From Clavelina lepadiformis (Eukaryota > Chordata > Ascidiacea > Aplousobranchia > Clavelinidae), in NCBI RefSeq assembly GCF_947623445.1, contig NC_135244.1, positions 17,112,860 through 17,176,859 on the forward strand: DNA of 64,000 bases, given 5' to 3'. Made by a program: the position numbers and the translations under genes. The notes under the pieces were generated by a model. It did not search any database and had not been told where the DNA came from. It saw only the letters and a list, made by a program, of their open reading frames with translations. Below, one piece after another: positions 50,501 through 64,000 of this stretch (positions within the stretch are counted from its first letter, which is position 1; every line of letters starts with the position of its first letter).

Positions 50501-53500
50501 GGTTAATTTACCGGCTAAAATATATGAGATAAGGACCTCGAAGCCACACCTTTAGTTTGGCTTCTACATTACCAATTTAATTCAAGGAAATTCACGGTCG
50601 CGTGCGAAGGGAAATGGCGGTCGACGCCTTTCTGAAGCTCGAGCTCAAGATTAAATCTCTATCGCAATCGTTAATTGTTTAATTGCTTCCCAAATCCATG
50701 CACGTATAACTTACTACACTGTACGCAACAGTACACTATGGCAAAAGCTTTTATTTGAGGCGTTTTATTTTGCAATAGTTAGACTTCAAAAAAATATGTA
50801 GGCCTATTTTAAACAAAGGGCAAGCCGCGAACCTACCACATTTAAGCTTTATAGAAACCAGGACATGAACAACGGTTAACGTTTACTCGTTGACTTACAG
50901 GCCACAACATATACAAGTTCTATATTCGCAATCTTGGCTACACGGCATGGTTTGGTTCACAAAAAACATTTCTCTTGTAGCATTTTCCAAAAATCTTATC
51001 TTAATTTTGACCATGCAGCTATACGAGTAAATTATCTTGGAGTTGCTTTGAAAATTAAAAGACATTCGACATTTTTCACCTTTGGATTTGACCCGAAAAG
51101 GGTAAAAAACAATATTCAACCTTTTGTCAAGAACACCTAAATTTTGGAAAAGAAAGACAAACTTGTTTTTAACAGAAAACTTTCACTAAAGATGTGTTAG
51201 AAAGTGGTTTTCTTCAAACACCATGCAAGGTTATGCCTTATCTCTATCAAGATTCCAACTTTAGCTCAAATGGCCAAAAAGAACCGAATAAAAGTTTTTC
51301 AGAAAATTTGATTTTCAGACAAACGGAGTTTTAAACGCAATGATGCACGTTTTTGACATTTCAAATGATGAATATAAACAGGGAATTCCATCGCAATTTT
51401 GAAACATGATACAGCATTATTATAATCTGTGGTAAAAATTGTGAATGTTAAATCCTACAGCGATAAAAATGTTGATAAAGTATTTTTCCGATACATGTCT
51501 TGGCTAATTCAGTAAATTGTCTTTTACTCATGTCGTAATAATCAAAAAAAGAGCACCGGACAAAATGTGAAATAGCCAACAAGATACCGTGTATTTTTTA
51601 AAAGTTCGTCATATGCTTGCTGTAACGATTAAAGCTGAAACCTTTGCGTTCACACGCCACTTTGGTCTGTTGTCACGATATTTACCACGCCACATACACA
51701 TTTTGTGCCTACATTATGGAAGAATGAAAAACATAAAACAATTAACCTTAATTAACTATAAACCTGCGGGCTCTCATTCATATTTAAGGTTTACTAAAGC
51801 ATCCGCACTTATTCTTATAACTATTAACAGATTAAAACCCGACGTTTAGGATGTAATGTCGCAAAACTGAGTTCACTCACAATCACATTTACAAATTATT
51901 ATCACCTAGGTCATCTTAGAAAAATTATCTTTATTAAAATTTTTACAAGTGCATAATCGCTATCCTCTGTTAGCAAACATAGTCATTACAAATTGTACAA
52001 GCATTATGTAACCGTAGTCATACAACGTAGATATACTTTTTGTACTTTTTCTTATCTTTTGAAGCAATCACGCAAGTCCAGAAAAAGAACACTTACAAGT
52101 CGGGCGTGTTAGCAACGATCAATACAGACATCAAAATAGTTGACCATTAATAGCAACAGTCGGCCATCTTTACCTGGTAATTGCGTGTGGAGCTTGTTTG
52201 GTAAAAAACGATCTTAGCACGCTATCGTCCGGTGATGACTACCATGAAACAACCTGGACTAACCGCACAGCTAAGATAATAAAGATAAGTAACCAGTAGC
52301 TGGTCAAATTAATCGCATTAATCTCGTCATTGACACGGAGTCATCGCCTAAAAATAACCGCCGGACACTTCTCTCATGTCGTCACGGCTATTTTTTAACA
52401 GTTTTCCAGTTAAGGTAAGGTCCAGGTTCAAAGGTTAAGTGCGTTGTAACAAACGTCATTGTAGATTTCCTGGTACGACTTAAAATTTTCATGCGGTTTT
52501 TACTTGGTGCGTGACTTAAATTTTGGCTTGCTTGCCAACAGGACATCCTGTCAAATTTCACTTGAAGCGCGGCACTATACTGATGACTGTGTTTATTTTT
52601 GCCGAGGTAAAAACACGGACAAATTCATGAACCATTTCGGGCGCGCGATAGAGTCTGCACGCAAACCTTTCAGTCTTGCTTGTCAAGCTGCAAATCTTAA
52701 CCAGACGTGAAAATACTCAAAAGAATAGATGGAAAGTTGTTGACACATTGCCCTATAAAATATAAGTTCGCGAAAGGCGTTTGAAATTGCTTTTATTTTT
52801 CTGCACGCGATGTGAAATCTATGGTACAAGTTGGTTTATTTGATACCTTCATCATTTATACCCAGCTTTTAGCCACAAGTTTTGCGAAATATTTAAAGTT
52901 ATGAAAGTTTTTAAAATCCTTTATACGTGACTACAAGCAATTCTACAAAAGAACAGTAACGTGTTTATAAATTCTAAAATGCTAAAAAGCTAAAAATAAT
53001 AAAAAAAAAACAAATTAAAAGCTTTTTTATTTAAAAAAATTAAGAACATTTGTTATTGATCACGGTTGGTGCGATGGATAAGCAACTCTATAAAGACCAA
53101 ACTAATTATACTCGTCAACGCGTTTGTATCCCATCAGTCGCTCTGATCTGCGTTCAAACTGCGGCACGAAATTTCCACACAAACTGCATTTTACAAACAA
53201 ATGAACAAAATTTTCTTTTCTTGTCTCGATATTTTTGCTTTTTTTGCGCTTAGGGACACGAATTTCGGAATTTCTGTACAGGGCCATGCATTGCTAATGC
53301 GGAAAACGCAAAGTGTAGAATTTGCAATGAAACGCAAAGTGTGAAATTTTGCTGCTAGAAAAATCTACTTTGCATTAAATTGCGATTTGAAAAAAAATTT
53401 TCCAGAAGAAAAAAATCCACATAACTTTCAATATCTTTAACACACTCATCGTTTTGTCGCCAGGCGTTTGCAGATTGTGAGGGTACGCTTTCGCTATAGA

Positions 53501-56500
53501 CAAAAAAATCGCATTCCAGCGAAATAAAAGTTTGTTCGAAATAGTCGACCGTCGCAGACGCACAACAAACAACATCAAATCAACGATTTTTTCCAATCAC
53601 TTTGCAGTTGCACTTGCCTTTGTCACGAACACAAGATGAACTTAACAGCCGAGTTCAAACGACGATTTTTTCCATTTTCCGCGTTTTTTCGTGTTTTACA
53701 TTATTGCGTACAGGTGGAAGTCACCAATTCGAGGCGCCCAACCAGCCATACATACTGCTTTGCAAGCATTCTTAGCTTCAAACCAGACAGAGATGCAACA
53801 AATATGTTTTACAGTTAAACAATTAAAATCAAATTATGATCGTGTTGGCAATGTATCGCAAACAATTGAAATAAAGTTACAAAAAATATGTCAGAAAGAA
53901 GTCGCCAGATTATAGTCCTGCTTGCACAAATTCCAGACAAGCATGAAAATCTGCAACATGTTTGGGGACGACAACCAAATGTCACGCTTAATACAGCATG
54001 TGGTCCTGTATTTGGGCGAAACGAATGTTGCGGCTTGCTTATATGTATAGTAATATGAGATCGGTAAAAAGGCGCGTTTTTTGACACCAATGATAGTTTC
54101 ATCTGAGATTCTTACAACACTTAAGCCGATTCTATTTGCAACCCGGTAGGTCTTTTCCAAACAGTGACTTAACCCAAGCATACACGTTCAACGGATTGAC
54201 AAGTAAATGATACGAGCAAACTATCGCCGCAAATACTATAAGTCTTAAAGTTAACGTGAGCATTTAGGCGTCGAATTAGGATTATTGAAAAAAGACATCT
54301 TTACCCTAACCTAACTTTTTTCTGTTTCCTGTTGTGTTTCTTTCTTTACCTACGTTATAAAATATGTCTGATGGTTTGCTCTTTTTCGATCCGGTGCAAA
54401 ACAAACTCGAACGGGTCCATGCAATCATGAGTGGATTACCACAATTGGGCTATACCACTTAAACAACTTTAGAGAAAACGTCAGCACTTCGCACGCAAGC
54501 TATGGTTTCTCCTTCTTCTAAAGATGACAATAAGATAATGCGACGATTAAAAATCATTTCGGTTTAGTTTCGAAAGCCATCAACGTTTGCTAAACAACGA
54601 CTTTAAAAAAAATCAAACTCCAGATTCTACTACAAGTTAATGTTGGGAATACATTCATAAGTTATTTAAAAGATATTTACTAACTATATATGAACGACTT
54701 AACACATATTTATGTCTAGCTAAAAAATTTCTTTTTTGCATTAGAAAAAGTGTAACGATAACAAAGCAATATGCAGCTACCTCAAACTCAGTTTGCTGAG
54801 ATTTCAAAAATTGCTCAAGGCGCAATAATGAGAAACATTGAAGTTTTGAGAAGCGTAATTTGTCCTCATTTTAAAAACCATTACAGGCTTAGCCTCACTT
54901 GCATTTTGAAAAATAAGTTTCAAAAATCGAGGAATTTCCAAAATGAGAAATATCTTCGCTTGATTTTGACTGAAAAGGGGATGCTTTTAAGGGACACATC
55001 TCGAATCTAAGATCAACCTATTGATTTGCACAAAACTGGCTCTCGTAAAAAATGGCTTCATTACTATTACGTGTCAGCACGAGATTGTTTAGGTTGTTAC
55101 TAATGGCGACATGTACTAGTCACGTGGATGTGATCATAGCTGAAATGTTTTGATGATGATTCATCGGCCCGGGTGCTTCACAGACAACTGTGAAAGTTTA
55201 ATGATATAGCACTGTCTTAATACGATGATCCATTTTGTGTCATAACAAATGAATTGTTTTCTTAAACGCCCCTTCTTAAAACAATCAGACGAAAATGGGG
55301 TTAATATGAAAGTAAGTCAATTTATATTTTCGACTTGTCAAGAATTTGTTAAAAATCGCGGCTAAAATTCAAAAATGAAAGAAATTGTAATACAACGCGC
55401 AACCAGACAGGAAAAAGTCCTTGAAATATCTCTTTTTGTCCAACTCAGCAAACTTCCCCTTATGGGGATCAACACGCTGAGGTTAAAGTGCAAGAATTTC
55501 ATTTCGAAGTGGTTTTAAAGCCAAGTTTGTGCCGGAATGTGAAGCAATGAAGCGCGACCAACAGGTTGGGCAAGTTATAGCACCTGGAATACGGCGTGAC
55601 AGCATTGCCTTCGCTTATCCATTAAATCGCTCAAACTTGGGGGGGGGGGCACATCATGGGACGCTGTTAAGTTCAAGCAATAATCGCAATTGCCTGTCAA
55701 AACCATCGTGTACTTTGGAAACAACTCCGCGCGTTAGGCGCACATCTTACGGACGTCAATGCAAAATTACAGTTTTACAAATAACTTACTAAAATTTGTC
55801 TGCCGTACTATAAGCGTTTATAAAAGCAAATAGTTTTTGACAAACTACGGGAGTTGGATGATTACAGTTGAAAAAAGTAGTTTGTCATCATCATAATCAC
55901 TTTAGTAAGTTTAAAATGGTCGGAATAATTCCGTCAAAACAATATATCTTAGTTATATATATCTACTATAGTTAAACTTATTATACGACCTTGATCTTAT
56001 TCCAAGGGCTAACGTTCTGGTTCCAATTTTTTTATTTTCCAAGAGATGGCATTATCCTTTTTATGTGGCCTAACCTTAACCACGATATTTCAGAGTCCAG
56101 AAAAGGAAGAAATATAAACCCAAACAATAGTATAGATATAGAATAATCAGCATCTACGAAGATAAAAACATGAAGGGTGTCCCCCACGTACCTTGTTCGT
56201 GTATTCGTAACGATGTCCGAACATGAAAGCGCACACCACGTTTGCTATTGACACATTTACGGTCATTTCCGGCTGTATGGCACCGGTTTTGCTTGCGGCA
56301 CATTGCTCATCTATAGAGCGTACCATTTCGATGGCTTCCTTGCTAACATAGCTCTCCAACATCGCTCTTGTTTCGTTGGAGACGATGAATTTATGGAGCA
56401 GTCGAATAATGTGTCCTTTCAAAATCTTCCAGTTTTCTCCTTGGGTCTGCGAGCTGTTGAAAACGATTCCTTTTCCTTGAGAGATTTTCTCGAACGATTT

Positions 56501-56995
56501 GAACTGCGGTCTGCCCGAAAATATATGTTTCTGTCGGCCTAAAGCTTCCTTTATGGAGCGGTACGTGCTCAAAACCAAAACGTCAACCCCACCGAGTTTC
56601 ATGAGAAAAATTGGTCCATATCTGGAGGAAAAAGGATATCAAGCTATTCTGTGCATTCTTGACTATTTCATCTGATTAACAGCAAAGGCAGACAAGCAGA
56701 TTATTTTAAAATTGCTATTTTTGACGGTTATTTAGTAAGGTTACGAGCCACATAACAGTAGGATAGAAAAAATGGTGACTTACTTTTTTGACATGGCCTG
56801 CAGTGATAGCTGTGGTTGACTACCAAGTGAAATTGCGTTTCCAATTATCGGCCACGGAAAAGGTCCGGGTATTCTAGGGCGATTACCGTACAAATACTGA
56901 ATGAATTGACGTGTCAGTAGAACAACGATAAATACAATTAAGAGTTCATTCTTGTACATGCCGACAAATTCATAAAACAAATCCAAAATGGGCAT
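44556..56995 (-). CDS. CYP1-like cytochrome P450, six exons
   Basis: Membrane-bound microsomal mono-oxygenase, probably xenobiotic or endogenous aromatic metabolism by family. Minus-strand exons: 56784-56995, 56192-56621, 48802-48888, 45824-45900, 45502-45718, 44556-45350. They total 1,818 nt, 605 residues. Visible parts: an N-terminal membrane anchor (LLIVFIVVLLT), the proline hinge RIPGPFPWPIIGN, the CYP1-type segment EFQDLVSLNLQFGEVVGAGS followed by DVMPW, I-helix GAAQDT near residue 315, ExxR at 373-376 (EIFR), PERF, and the heme loop FSFGPRKCPG with Cys456. The CYP1B1-like reading of the VGAGS..DVMPW block places it in the CYP1/CYP2-clan neighbourhood. About 149 residues follow the heme Cys, some 80-90 more than usual, forming a Ser/Thr/Arg-rich tail. 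Intron 2 is 7.3 kb. A minus-strand TATAAAAA lies 118 nt upstream of the ATG. Confidence 0.92.
50598..50608 (+). promoter_or_regulatory. XRE-like site in P450 intron 2
   Basis: TCGCGTGCGAA fits the AhR/ARNT consensus KNGCGTGMSA. A near match (ACGCGTGCGAA on the minus strand) lies at 50202-50212. Function is inferred only from the motif and the host gene family. Confidence 0.3.
54488..54498 (-). promoter_or_regulatory. XRE-like site in P450 intron 2
   Basis: TTGCGTGCGAA on the minus strand fits KNGCGTGMSA and sits about 1.7 kb downstream of exon 2. Motif evidence only. Confidence 0.3.
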
Positions 56996-57112
56996 TTTTC
57001 TGATTTAATTTCCGGGTAAACTTGCTGTCCAAAAATAAAAAATTGTCCAAGATATGATGGCCTAGAACTCGGAGGAAATCACGCTGGAGCGATAATAATT
57101 AGTCCAAAAATT

Positions 57113-57120
57113 TTTTTATA
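57113..57120 (-). promoter_or_regulatory. Candidate TATA box of the P450 gene
   Basis: TATAAAAA on the minus strand, 118 nt upstream of the P450 ATG. Farther upstream is a perfect 12-bp palindrome TCACACGTGTGA (57352-57363) containing a CACGTG E-box. Confidence 0.4.
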
Positions 57121-60100
57121 AAAAATCCTTTCTCTAGTCAATGCATTTGACAGCGCCTTAATGTCTGCAAGAAATCTGCAAACTAAAGTTTAATACTTGA
57201 GTAAAATTTAATCCTTGTAAACACAGACAACATTTTAAGCACAATTAGGTAGCCCTGTAATGATATACTGATGACATTAAGCGCAATTAACTGGCCTAAC
57301 ATGACCTGCTTCCTCATTTTGGGAACTATTACAATAAGCCAATGAAACCTATCACACGTGTGAAGTTAGCAAACAAGAAATAGAGATGAAATGACTGACT
57401 ACAAATCCAGAGCTGTAACAAAAGAAATAAAGAGAACGGGGGAGACGATGCGAACTACATAAAATCGTGCCTATACATCAATAGAAATTTATGACAATAG
57501 AAACTTTGGTTATTTAAAGAGCATATTCTGCATCGTAATTATGTAAACACAGTTTCGATCCACTTCTGCAATCAGGTCAAAGGTCGTTTTTCTTCTTGTA
57601 AAGAGATACAGCATTGCTTTTAGTTTGGGGTTTTCCAAGTGCACTGACAGAAACGTTGAGTCTTTATTGGGACGAAATTTTTCACGGTGACTTTGTTTAA
57701 TCTCGATCAAAGAACCGAGACATAGGCCTATAATATATGAAATACGTAACTCTTTGGTGCTTGGAATATTTTATGGATCTGCGCCACGGTCATAATTTGC
57801 TTTAGGCGGGAGTATTGGTGACGTGCGCATGTGAAGACTTTTTTTTGTAAACTGTTGTCAATGAAAAATCGAAAAGTGATGGATATCCGAATTCTTTTGC
57901 GAGTGCTTGTTAACTATCCTCTTCAGTTCCTATCGTCGCTCTGTTTGACACTTTTTGTCAAGAACCGCCATAAAACGCGCCATAGTGGTTAGTTTACAAT
58001 ACGCTCTTATTGTGACAACATAAGGTCTGTATTATGACAAATTTCGTCTTAAAAGACCCTCGGAGTAACGCCCGAACGTTAAATCCTTTAATGTTATTAG
58101 AGCAATACAGTTTAAAAGGTGACCAAATTAAAATCATATTTACATTATTGGGAGTATGCCTACAACAAGGGATTGGGTCGAAACGAAATTCTTCTGGGCT
58201 GGATTATTGGCACAGGCCGTAAATGTTCAAGATATTTTCAGAGAACAATGATATTGAGGTCCTATAGAAAAAAATACCCAGGTTTTAAAGGTTAGGCCTC
58301 TTGTACACCGAGAACATGGCTTTGGTATATAGGCAGACCGGGTTAAGGCTTTATCATGGGTGTTGTGGCTGCACTTCTCCTACCAACCTTGTAATAGCGA
58401 GCTTTTAAAAAGTTAATAACATTCTGAAAGGCCTTCACTTAACACTAGATAGGCTACATACAAACCACTTCACTAAAACGCTATCTCTAAAATATTGTCA
58501 CCTCTACTGTAAGTTGAAATAGCATTTGCAGGCACAGCTTAATTGTGGATATACCGTTATGCATGAATTAAAAGCATGCATGCATGGAAAAAAAATGCAA
58601 AAGGAACGCAGCTATTGCACAGCGCACAACTAAAATCCGTGTATGCATGCTATACTTCAACTTATGATAAACTAAGTAATTGAAATAGAAAATTGAAAGG
58701 CTTAATCATGAAAGCAAGTTTTTCTTTAAACCGTTGGCTGCATCAGATACAACCAAATTACTGTTTCCCACTATCAATGCAAAAGATTCTTAAACCATTG
58801 TTATAAAGACCCTGAAAATTTCACAGCGGTCTTAACAGTGATAAGAATAAGTACATGTTAGATCACATAAGCCAAAATACCGGACACGAAGTTGCAAGAA
58901 CCTCGCAACCAAACCCCACTTTCTCCAGCTTACAAGGAACATAGCCCAAAATGAAATATGCTTCGTCAAGCATTCTTCAGCCTTATCCTGTGTATACGCG
59001 TCATCGTACGTCAACTCTGTATGGATTTCAAAAGTGACGTATAAAATAAAAATCCCCAAATTTTTGCGAACGTGGGAACTCTATGTAACGGTTGTAACCA
59101 TCGTGATACTTGTATGAGAATATTCGTTTATTACCAGAAAGTCTATCTAGGTTATGACACTAATATCAAAGCATCCATTCCACTTGTAAGCCAACTGTGA
59201 TAAATCACTTGTCAACTGTTTCTAACAATAAGCAGACTAGAGACAGATTTTCACGGCTCATTTCGCTGATCTTATTAAAGTAAAGATTGCCATACCTCTG
59301 TTCAAAGAGTCACGAACAGGTCTGCAGTAATACCACATATAATTTCGCTTGGTTAAAACATCTGCTACCTTTGAATAAGGTTAAACAGCAGCGCACATCA
59401 AATATTGGCTTAGTCAAAGTTGTTAACAGAAAAAGATGTGGTTGTCTCTGAGGTTAAACATACTCGACAAGAATTACGTCACATTTTTCAAGTACGCTTG
59501 CTGCTACCTCTAATACCAAACACTGTACGTAATACAATTAATTAAACGGTTAAAAATGCTTGAAGCGTAGATTTCTTAACACTGCACTAAAAGCCATGGT
59601 AATTTAATTTGAATAGTGTTCTATAATAATGCTATAATATTATTTATCTGTCACTTAGCCCTTTTAAGTTAGTTAGTTTTTAGTTAAGTCACTATAATGC
59701 AAGTTATGTCCAAAAATCCTTTTGGCTATGCAAGGTTATAGTTGATAAATAGCAAGCACATCGTTTCTCGCGGTTTAAAAATATAAGTCGATGTCAAGAG
59801 TACATCATATGGTCCAAGAATGTGGCAATTATGTCGTTGTAAGGCAACCAGTGCGTGCGGTTCTGCTGCTAATTACCGGTCGAGTTTTAAACAGAAGTCG
59901 AACGGCGGAAATTGAGAAAACGTACCGTGTTATGGTATACATAGGTTGCTTTTTTACGTTGAATTGGGAAAAGCAGTGGGCACACGCTGAACTTATCATG
60001 ATCATGTGACAAAAGTATTTGTTTTAAAGATTAACAAGGATGTTTTCCACGTTACGTAACAATTTGTAAAAACGCAATTTATTTCAGTCAATGGAAGTGC

Positions 60101-63100
60101 TTTTTTAAATCTTTGTTTTATTCTTATATAATGTCAACGCCGATAAAAAGAAAAGCTTTCAAATACATGACACATAGTGGTCGCTTCATTTAGGCAGAAA
60201 CAAACGACGATATTACATGCACCTAAAGTCAATACGCAATTTCGTTTTAGCCTGAAGCAAATGTTAGGTGTAGGCTATGTGCGAAGCAGCTAAACAGAAC
60301 TTGTCCGCTTGATTTCACTCGCTCAAAATATTTCGTCCACCACTTAAAAGGCAATAATTTAACTCAAACTGCTAAACACAACTCATGGAAAAGCGCGAAA
60401 AGAACAACCAAACAATTTACCCCATTTCATTTGTGGAAGGAATTTTAATTCCCGAGAATATGGCTTCGTCATCAGAAACGTCAGTTTATTAGTTATTCGC
60501 AATCGGCCTGGATAACATAAACCACTTTTATGCCAAGTGCTACAATAAAATATACAAGCAACTTTGACCGCCTGTCAATAATTCAATCGTTGATATCTTA
60601 GTTTATATTAAATCTTACAAGGCCTTACTGGGCGCCTGTAGGTACTGTCTTTGTCTCTTACAAGGTCAAAATTGCCATGATATTTGCTGCGTAGCATCTA
60701 TAGTTCTATACACTACTATAACAACATAATCAGTCGGCTCGTCATGATGAGTGCAATTGTCTGCCACTTATCGCTTTGAATGTCATTTCATGGGACTAAC
60801 CACAAGTCTCCCTATAAGCCATCGGCAATCAAAAGCATTATTTCCCCTCAAGCTAAAATCGTACTTTTGGTTCCAACTTAGCGGTATTCAGTATTATTAT
60901 GCATTCCTCAAATTTCATAAACGTTTTTCAGTCTATTTGCATTTTTGATTATTTGAAACTTATTTTTGATCTGAATTCTCTTTCTGTTATCTGGCATCTA
61001 TAGATCTTCTCTGATATAGTATCTTCTTGAAACATTAACACTTGTTTTCGGTAAAATTGAATCAACTTGAAGTGTGTAGTCCATCTGATGCTGCATTAAT
61101 ACCGACCAAATTTTGATCCTCTTCATTAATAACAAGTCTGTCATGACGATTCAGTAACAAAACCTAAAAGCGACCTCGAGCACCGAAACACACTTGAAAT
61201 CGCTAGCTATCCTGTCAAGTGGGTCTGATATACCTTCAAACAGAGACACTTTTTTTCTGGAAGATAATCACCAGTCGTTCGCACGCGAGCGTCGAATTCG
61301 CACGCGAATTTCATGAAAAAAGCGACGCTACTGACCGACGTAAAATCCTGCGTCGAAACGTAACCACGACGCAGCGTGAGCCGGGTCGATTGTTTTAAAG
61401 GATAAAGAAAAAAGAGCGTGCGGTAAACCAGTTTTGTGCTGGTTGACCTCCTCGCCGTAAGCGCACAAATCGATTGTTTTACTTGTTTGTTTTCATCTTA
61501 AAATAGCCGAAACGTGGGGTAACTTAACAAAACCAACATGCTCATTTTCGTTGACGAATAGACCACACTAAATAATGTCGGTTAGTTATTTAATCGTTTT
61601 AGGAATGGAGTCGGCAATTGTAAAGAGGGCCATTTATAACCAGCAAAGCATGATAGCGGTTTCAATCAAAACATTTCAAGCGGAAACCCAGTCAGTACAA
61701 CAACCATTTCAAAAGAGACTTCTTTGAGAAAATCCAGTGCAATTGCCAGATCAACTAAGTAAGCAGAGTAAGAAAATGCTTTCGTTTGAAACTGAACACG
61801 TTTAAACTGACCAGAAGCTGCCCATCACGTACACATTTAATATTAAAACGCGACCTTTCAGCCGGAAATGTTTCGCTGGAGTTCATAAACTTACAAAGTC
61901 TTTATTAACGTACGCATATTTTCTTTCATAAGCCTTCTTAAATATAGAAGCCTGTGGTGAAAAAGCATAGTTAGTGTACGGTCGACGGTCGTAATTTAAA
62001 GTGTCGCGGCCTATAGCGCCATTTCCACAGAATATTTCACAACACCCTGTTATTGCCTTACCAAAGCGTTTTATTGGGTCACTTAATTGCCTTCATGTGC
62101 CAGCGCTATCGGTTATTATTAGAATCTGCGCACAATGACGCGTGGTATGTGACACACGCGATGATAATGTAAACAGAGCGTGAGGGGAGTTTAGTGGTGG
62201 CGTGAGAAGCAAAGTTTTTGCAGCAAGAAACGCGACAAACCATGCCCGGAGTTGTCTAATTATGATTTAATGACGTCTTATAGCGGCCTGGTCGTTGTAA
62301 TTAAATACCAGCTGTGTTTGGGGGAAGGTCGCTGGATGGAAACTGACTTTGTTATACTTAAAACGGCAGTCACGCACATGGATGTAAGCAAGAAACTGGC
62401 AAAAGTGCAGTTCGCTGAAAAAAGGGTACTCTGTGAAAAATTTAAGCCTTCTTTGGGCAAAATGTTATCTATAAATTTAATGATTTCGTTTAATTCGCTC
62501 TGCAAATTTAGAAAACAATCAACAAAGTCATGCTAATACTGATACTGCTGTTAAAATTGGCAAGCAAGGTCTAAAAGTAAAGCCACACACATATAAGCAA
62601 TGTTTTCCTTGTTGTTGGACAAAGGATTGAGACAACAATTCAAAAAATATACAATAAAGAAACTAATCTTTATTAGTCATTTTATTAAATTATTATATTA
62701 CAACTGATGGCATAATAATTTTCTTTTTCCTACTTCATGCCGGGACCAATGCGTCTAAGACATGAGTTTTCAAACAAAAATTTAAAGGTATTTTTTTTAA
62801 TAAGTTATTCTTTATGCTCTAAAGTTTGCCTGACGTTTTTGTATGAGGTACTTTTTAATTTTATGAGGTACGTTTGTTGTCTGACTTTGTTAAATAGACT
62901 TGTTGACTGCTGTATTTCCTTTCGGTCACTAAACTTGATATACGGTATACCATACCGCAGAGCAATATTTTTCAAGTATATAATTTAAGTGAAAACTGAC
63001 CTTATAGTCAAATGTTTTCTATGTGGAAACCAACTGAGATAAAAACATTTTATTTTTGCGTTAAGTTTGATTTAGTTATATGCAGAAAATTTGGATTTAT

Positions 63101-64000
63101 TGCGTTAAATTGAGTTATAAAGTATTTTTGCGATTAATTAGCTGCAACTGCATTAAAAATTACGTTTCTTACAGTGACAACAACTATGTTAAATTATTAA
63201 AAATTTAAGTAAAAAGTACGACTCCAAGTCGGTTATAATGTGGTTTCTTCAGCTATTTTGCGAGATAAATTTGTAACAGATTTTATCGATGTTGTCTGAA
63301 CCGTGTTAACGAGATTTTAAAATAGTAAAAAAGGGTAGCCTATACTTTGGCACTCTTAAGGTTAACTTTTTATTTATCGACACTAGCTTCTTCAGGTGTA
63401 CTGTAAAATTTTATTTTATCGAGTCAAGTAACACTTCGGGCGTTGACAAAAATCGTCACCTAGCGGCGTTCGGATGTGTAAAGGAATTGATTCCGAGCGC
63501 TGTGAACTTTTTAATTTTGATAAATATTATATCCATTTTCAAAAAGTGGCCGTACCCTTGAGCAAGGCACTTCGTTCAGATATGAACATGCTACAGCCTT
63601 CGTCAGCTCCAGCTGTTGCATTTCAGTGCCCTGGTGGAATAACAGCCACAATAAATGAACATCTTGGTCATGCATGCGGTCTCAAGTCAACTGCTTAAGG
63701 GTTTGTATGTGTAATCAGCATCACTGTTATTGATCAAATTGAACTTTTTCGCTGTGCTTACACAGCATATAAAATCCTTGCAATTTGCGTGCTGTTGGCT
63801 TGTCGCCGACCGTGTGGTGCGAGGATGATGTGCTCGCCGCGGTACCCCTGGAACAGAATCTTACATAAACCGTCACAATCGTGATCAACGAAAGAAACTC
63901 ACTATTTTAACAGAAAATGAAGAATTTAATAAGCAGTCGCTTTTTATTAAAGCCGGGATTATAACAATTTGTATTTGAAAAAAAAGAAAATCTGCGTATA
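57121..64000. other. P450 upstream flank
   Basis: No gene was supported. Short open frames near 62252-62536 and 63474-63698 (plus strand) have no recognisable domain or matched splice partners. A CpG-rich patch with XRE-like sites lies at about 61260-61400. Confidence 0.4.
61278..61307 (-). promoter_or_regulatory. Paired XRE-like sites upstream of the P450
   Basis: Two copies of TCGCGTGCGAA on the minus strand (61278-61288 and 61297-61307), 19 bp apart, about 4.3 kb upstream of the P450 ATG in a locally CpG-rich patch. A further consensus site TGGCGTGAGA lies on the plus strand at 62198-62207. Motif evidence only. Confidence 0.35.

Larger units (their letters stand above)
48889..56191 (-). 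other. Large P450 intron 2
   Basis: 7.3 kb intron without a nested gene I can support. A GC-richer patch at about 48060-48420 has a 107-codon minus-strand open frame with no recognised domain, and a G10 homopolymer lies near 55639. XRE-like sites occur at 50598 and 54488. Confidence 0.4.

Noticed and set aside
53290..53360. Two copies of aacgcaaagtgt as a tandem repeat or CRISPR-like unit
   Set aside because: Only two short copies in eukaryotic AT-rich DNA; no array.
55529..55792. 87-codon plus-strand ORF spanning a G10 run
   Set aside because: Low-complexity centre, no domain, and it lies antisense in a P450 intron.

Overview
The window is animal nuclear DNA: AT-rich, with spliceosomal introns and intron-split genes of chordate type. 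The muscle-type actin, a CYP1-like P450, a TRPC channel, ARP1 and a dematin/abLIM gene, together with mostly short introns, point to an invertebrate chordate, most likely an ascidian tunicate such as Ciona or a relative. That assignment is an inference from protein flavour and gene architecture; no species marker was found. All gene models below were spliced by hand from reading frame, GT/AG sites and phase.

Layout. 0.8-3.1 kb: a five-exon muscle-type actin on the minus strand with a TATA box and an E-box upstream. 6.1-13.2 kb: a 17-exon TRPC-type cation channel on the minus strand, about 1,007 residues, with a divergent pore. 13.2-30.5 kb: no cellular gene recognised. This stretch holds a hAT-like MITE with an 8-bp target duplication, a broken piggyBac element with intact TTAA-flanked ends, a TA-flanked element carrying a nested hAT MITE, a Charlie-like hAT MITE, and a further inverted-repeat element beside it. 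30.5-35.8 kb: ACTR1/ARP1 on the plus strand, ten exons, 376 residues. 38.6-41.4 kb: a dematin/abLIM-like villin-headpiece gene on the plus strand, eleven exons plus a candidate 12-nt microexon, with no LIM exons visible. 44.5-57.1 kb: a six-exon CYP1-like cytochrome P450 on the minus strand with a 7.3-kb intron and an unusual C-terminal extension. 57.1-64 kb: no gene recognised, but there are dioxin-response-element-like sites.

Three genes (muscle actin, ARP1, dematin/abLIM) belong to actin or dynactin biology: contractile filament, dynactin minifilament, and actin bundling or membrane anchoring. Nothing in the sequence shows coordinate control of them. ARP1 and dematin share a strand but lie 2.7 kb apart, too far for a typical tunicate operon. 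The most worthwhile leads are the divergent TRPC pore, the P450 tail, the XRE-like sites around the P450, the dematin microexon, and the transposon cluster at 24-30 kb. I found no clear evidence for a wholly new biological system.
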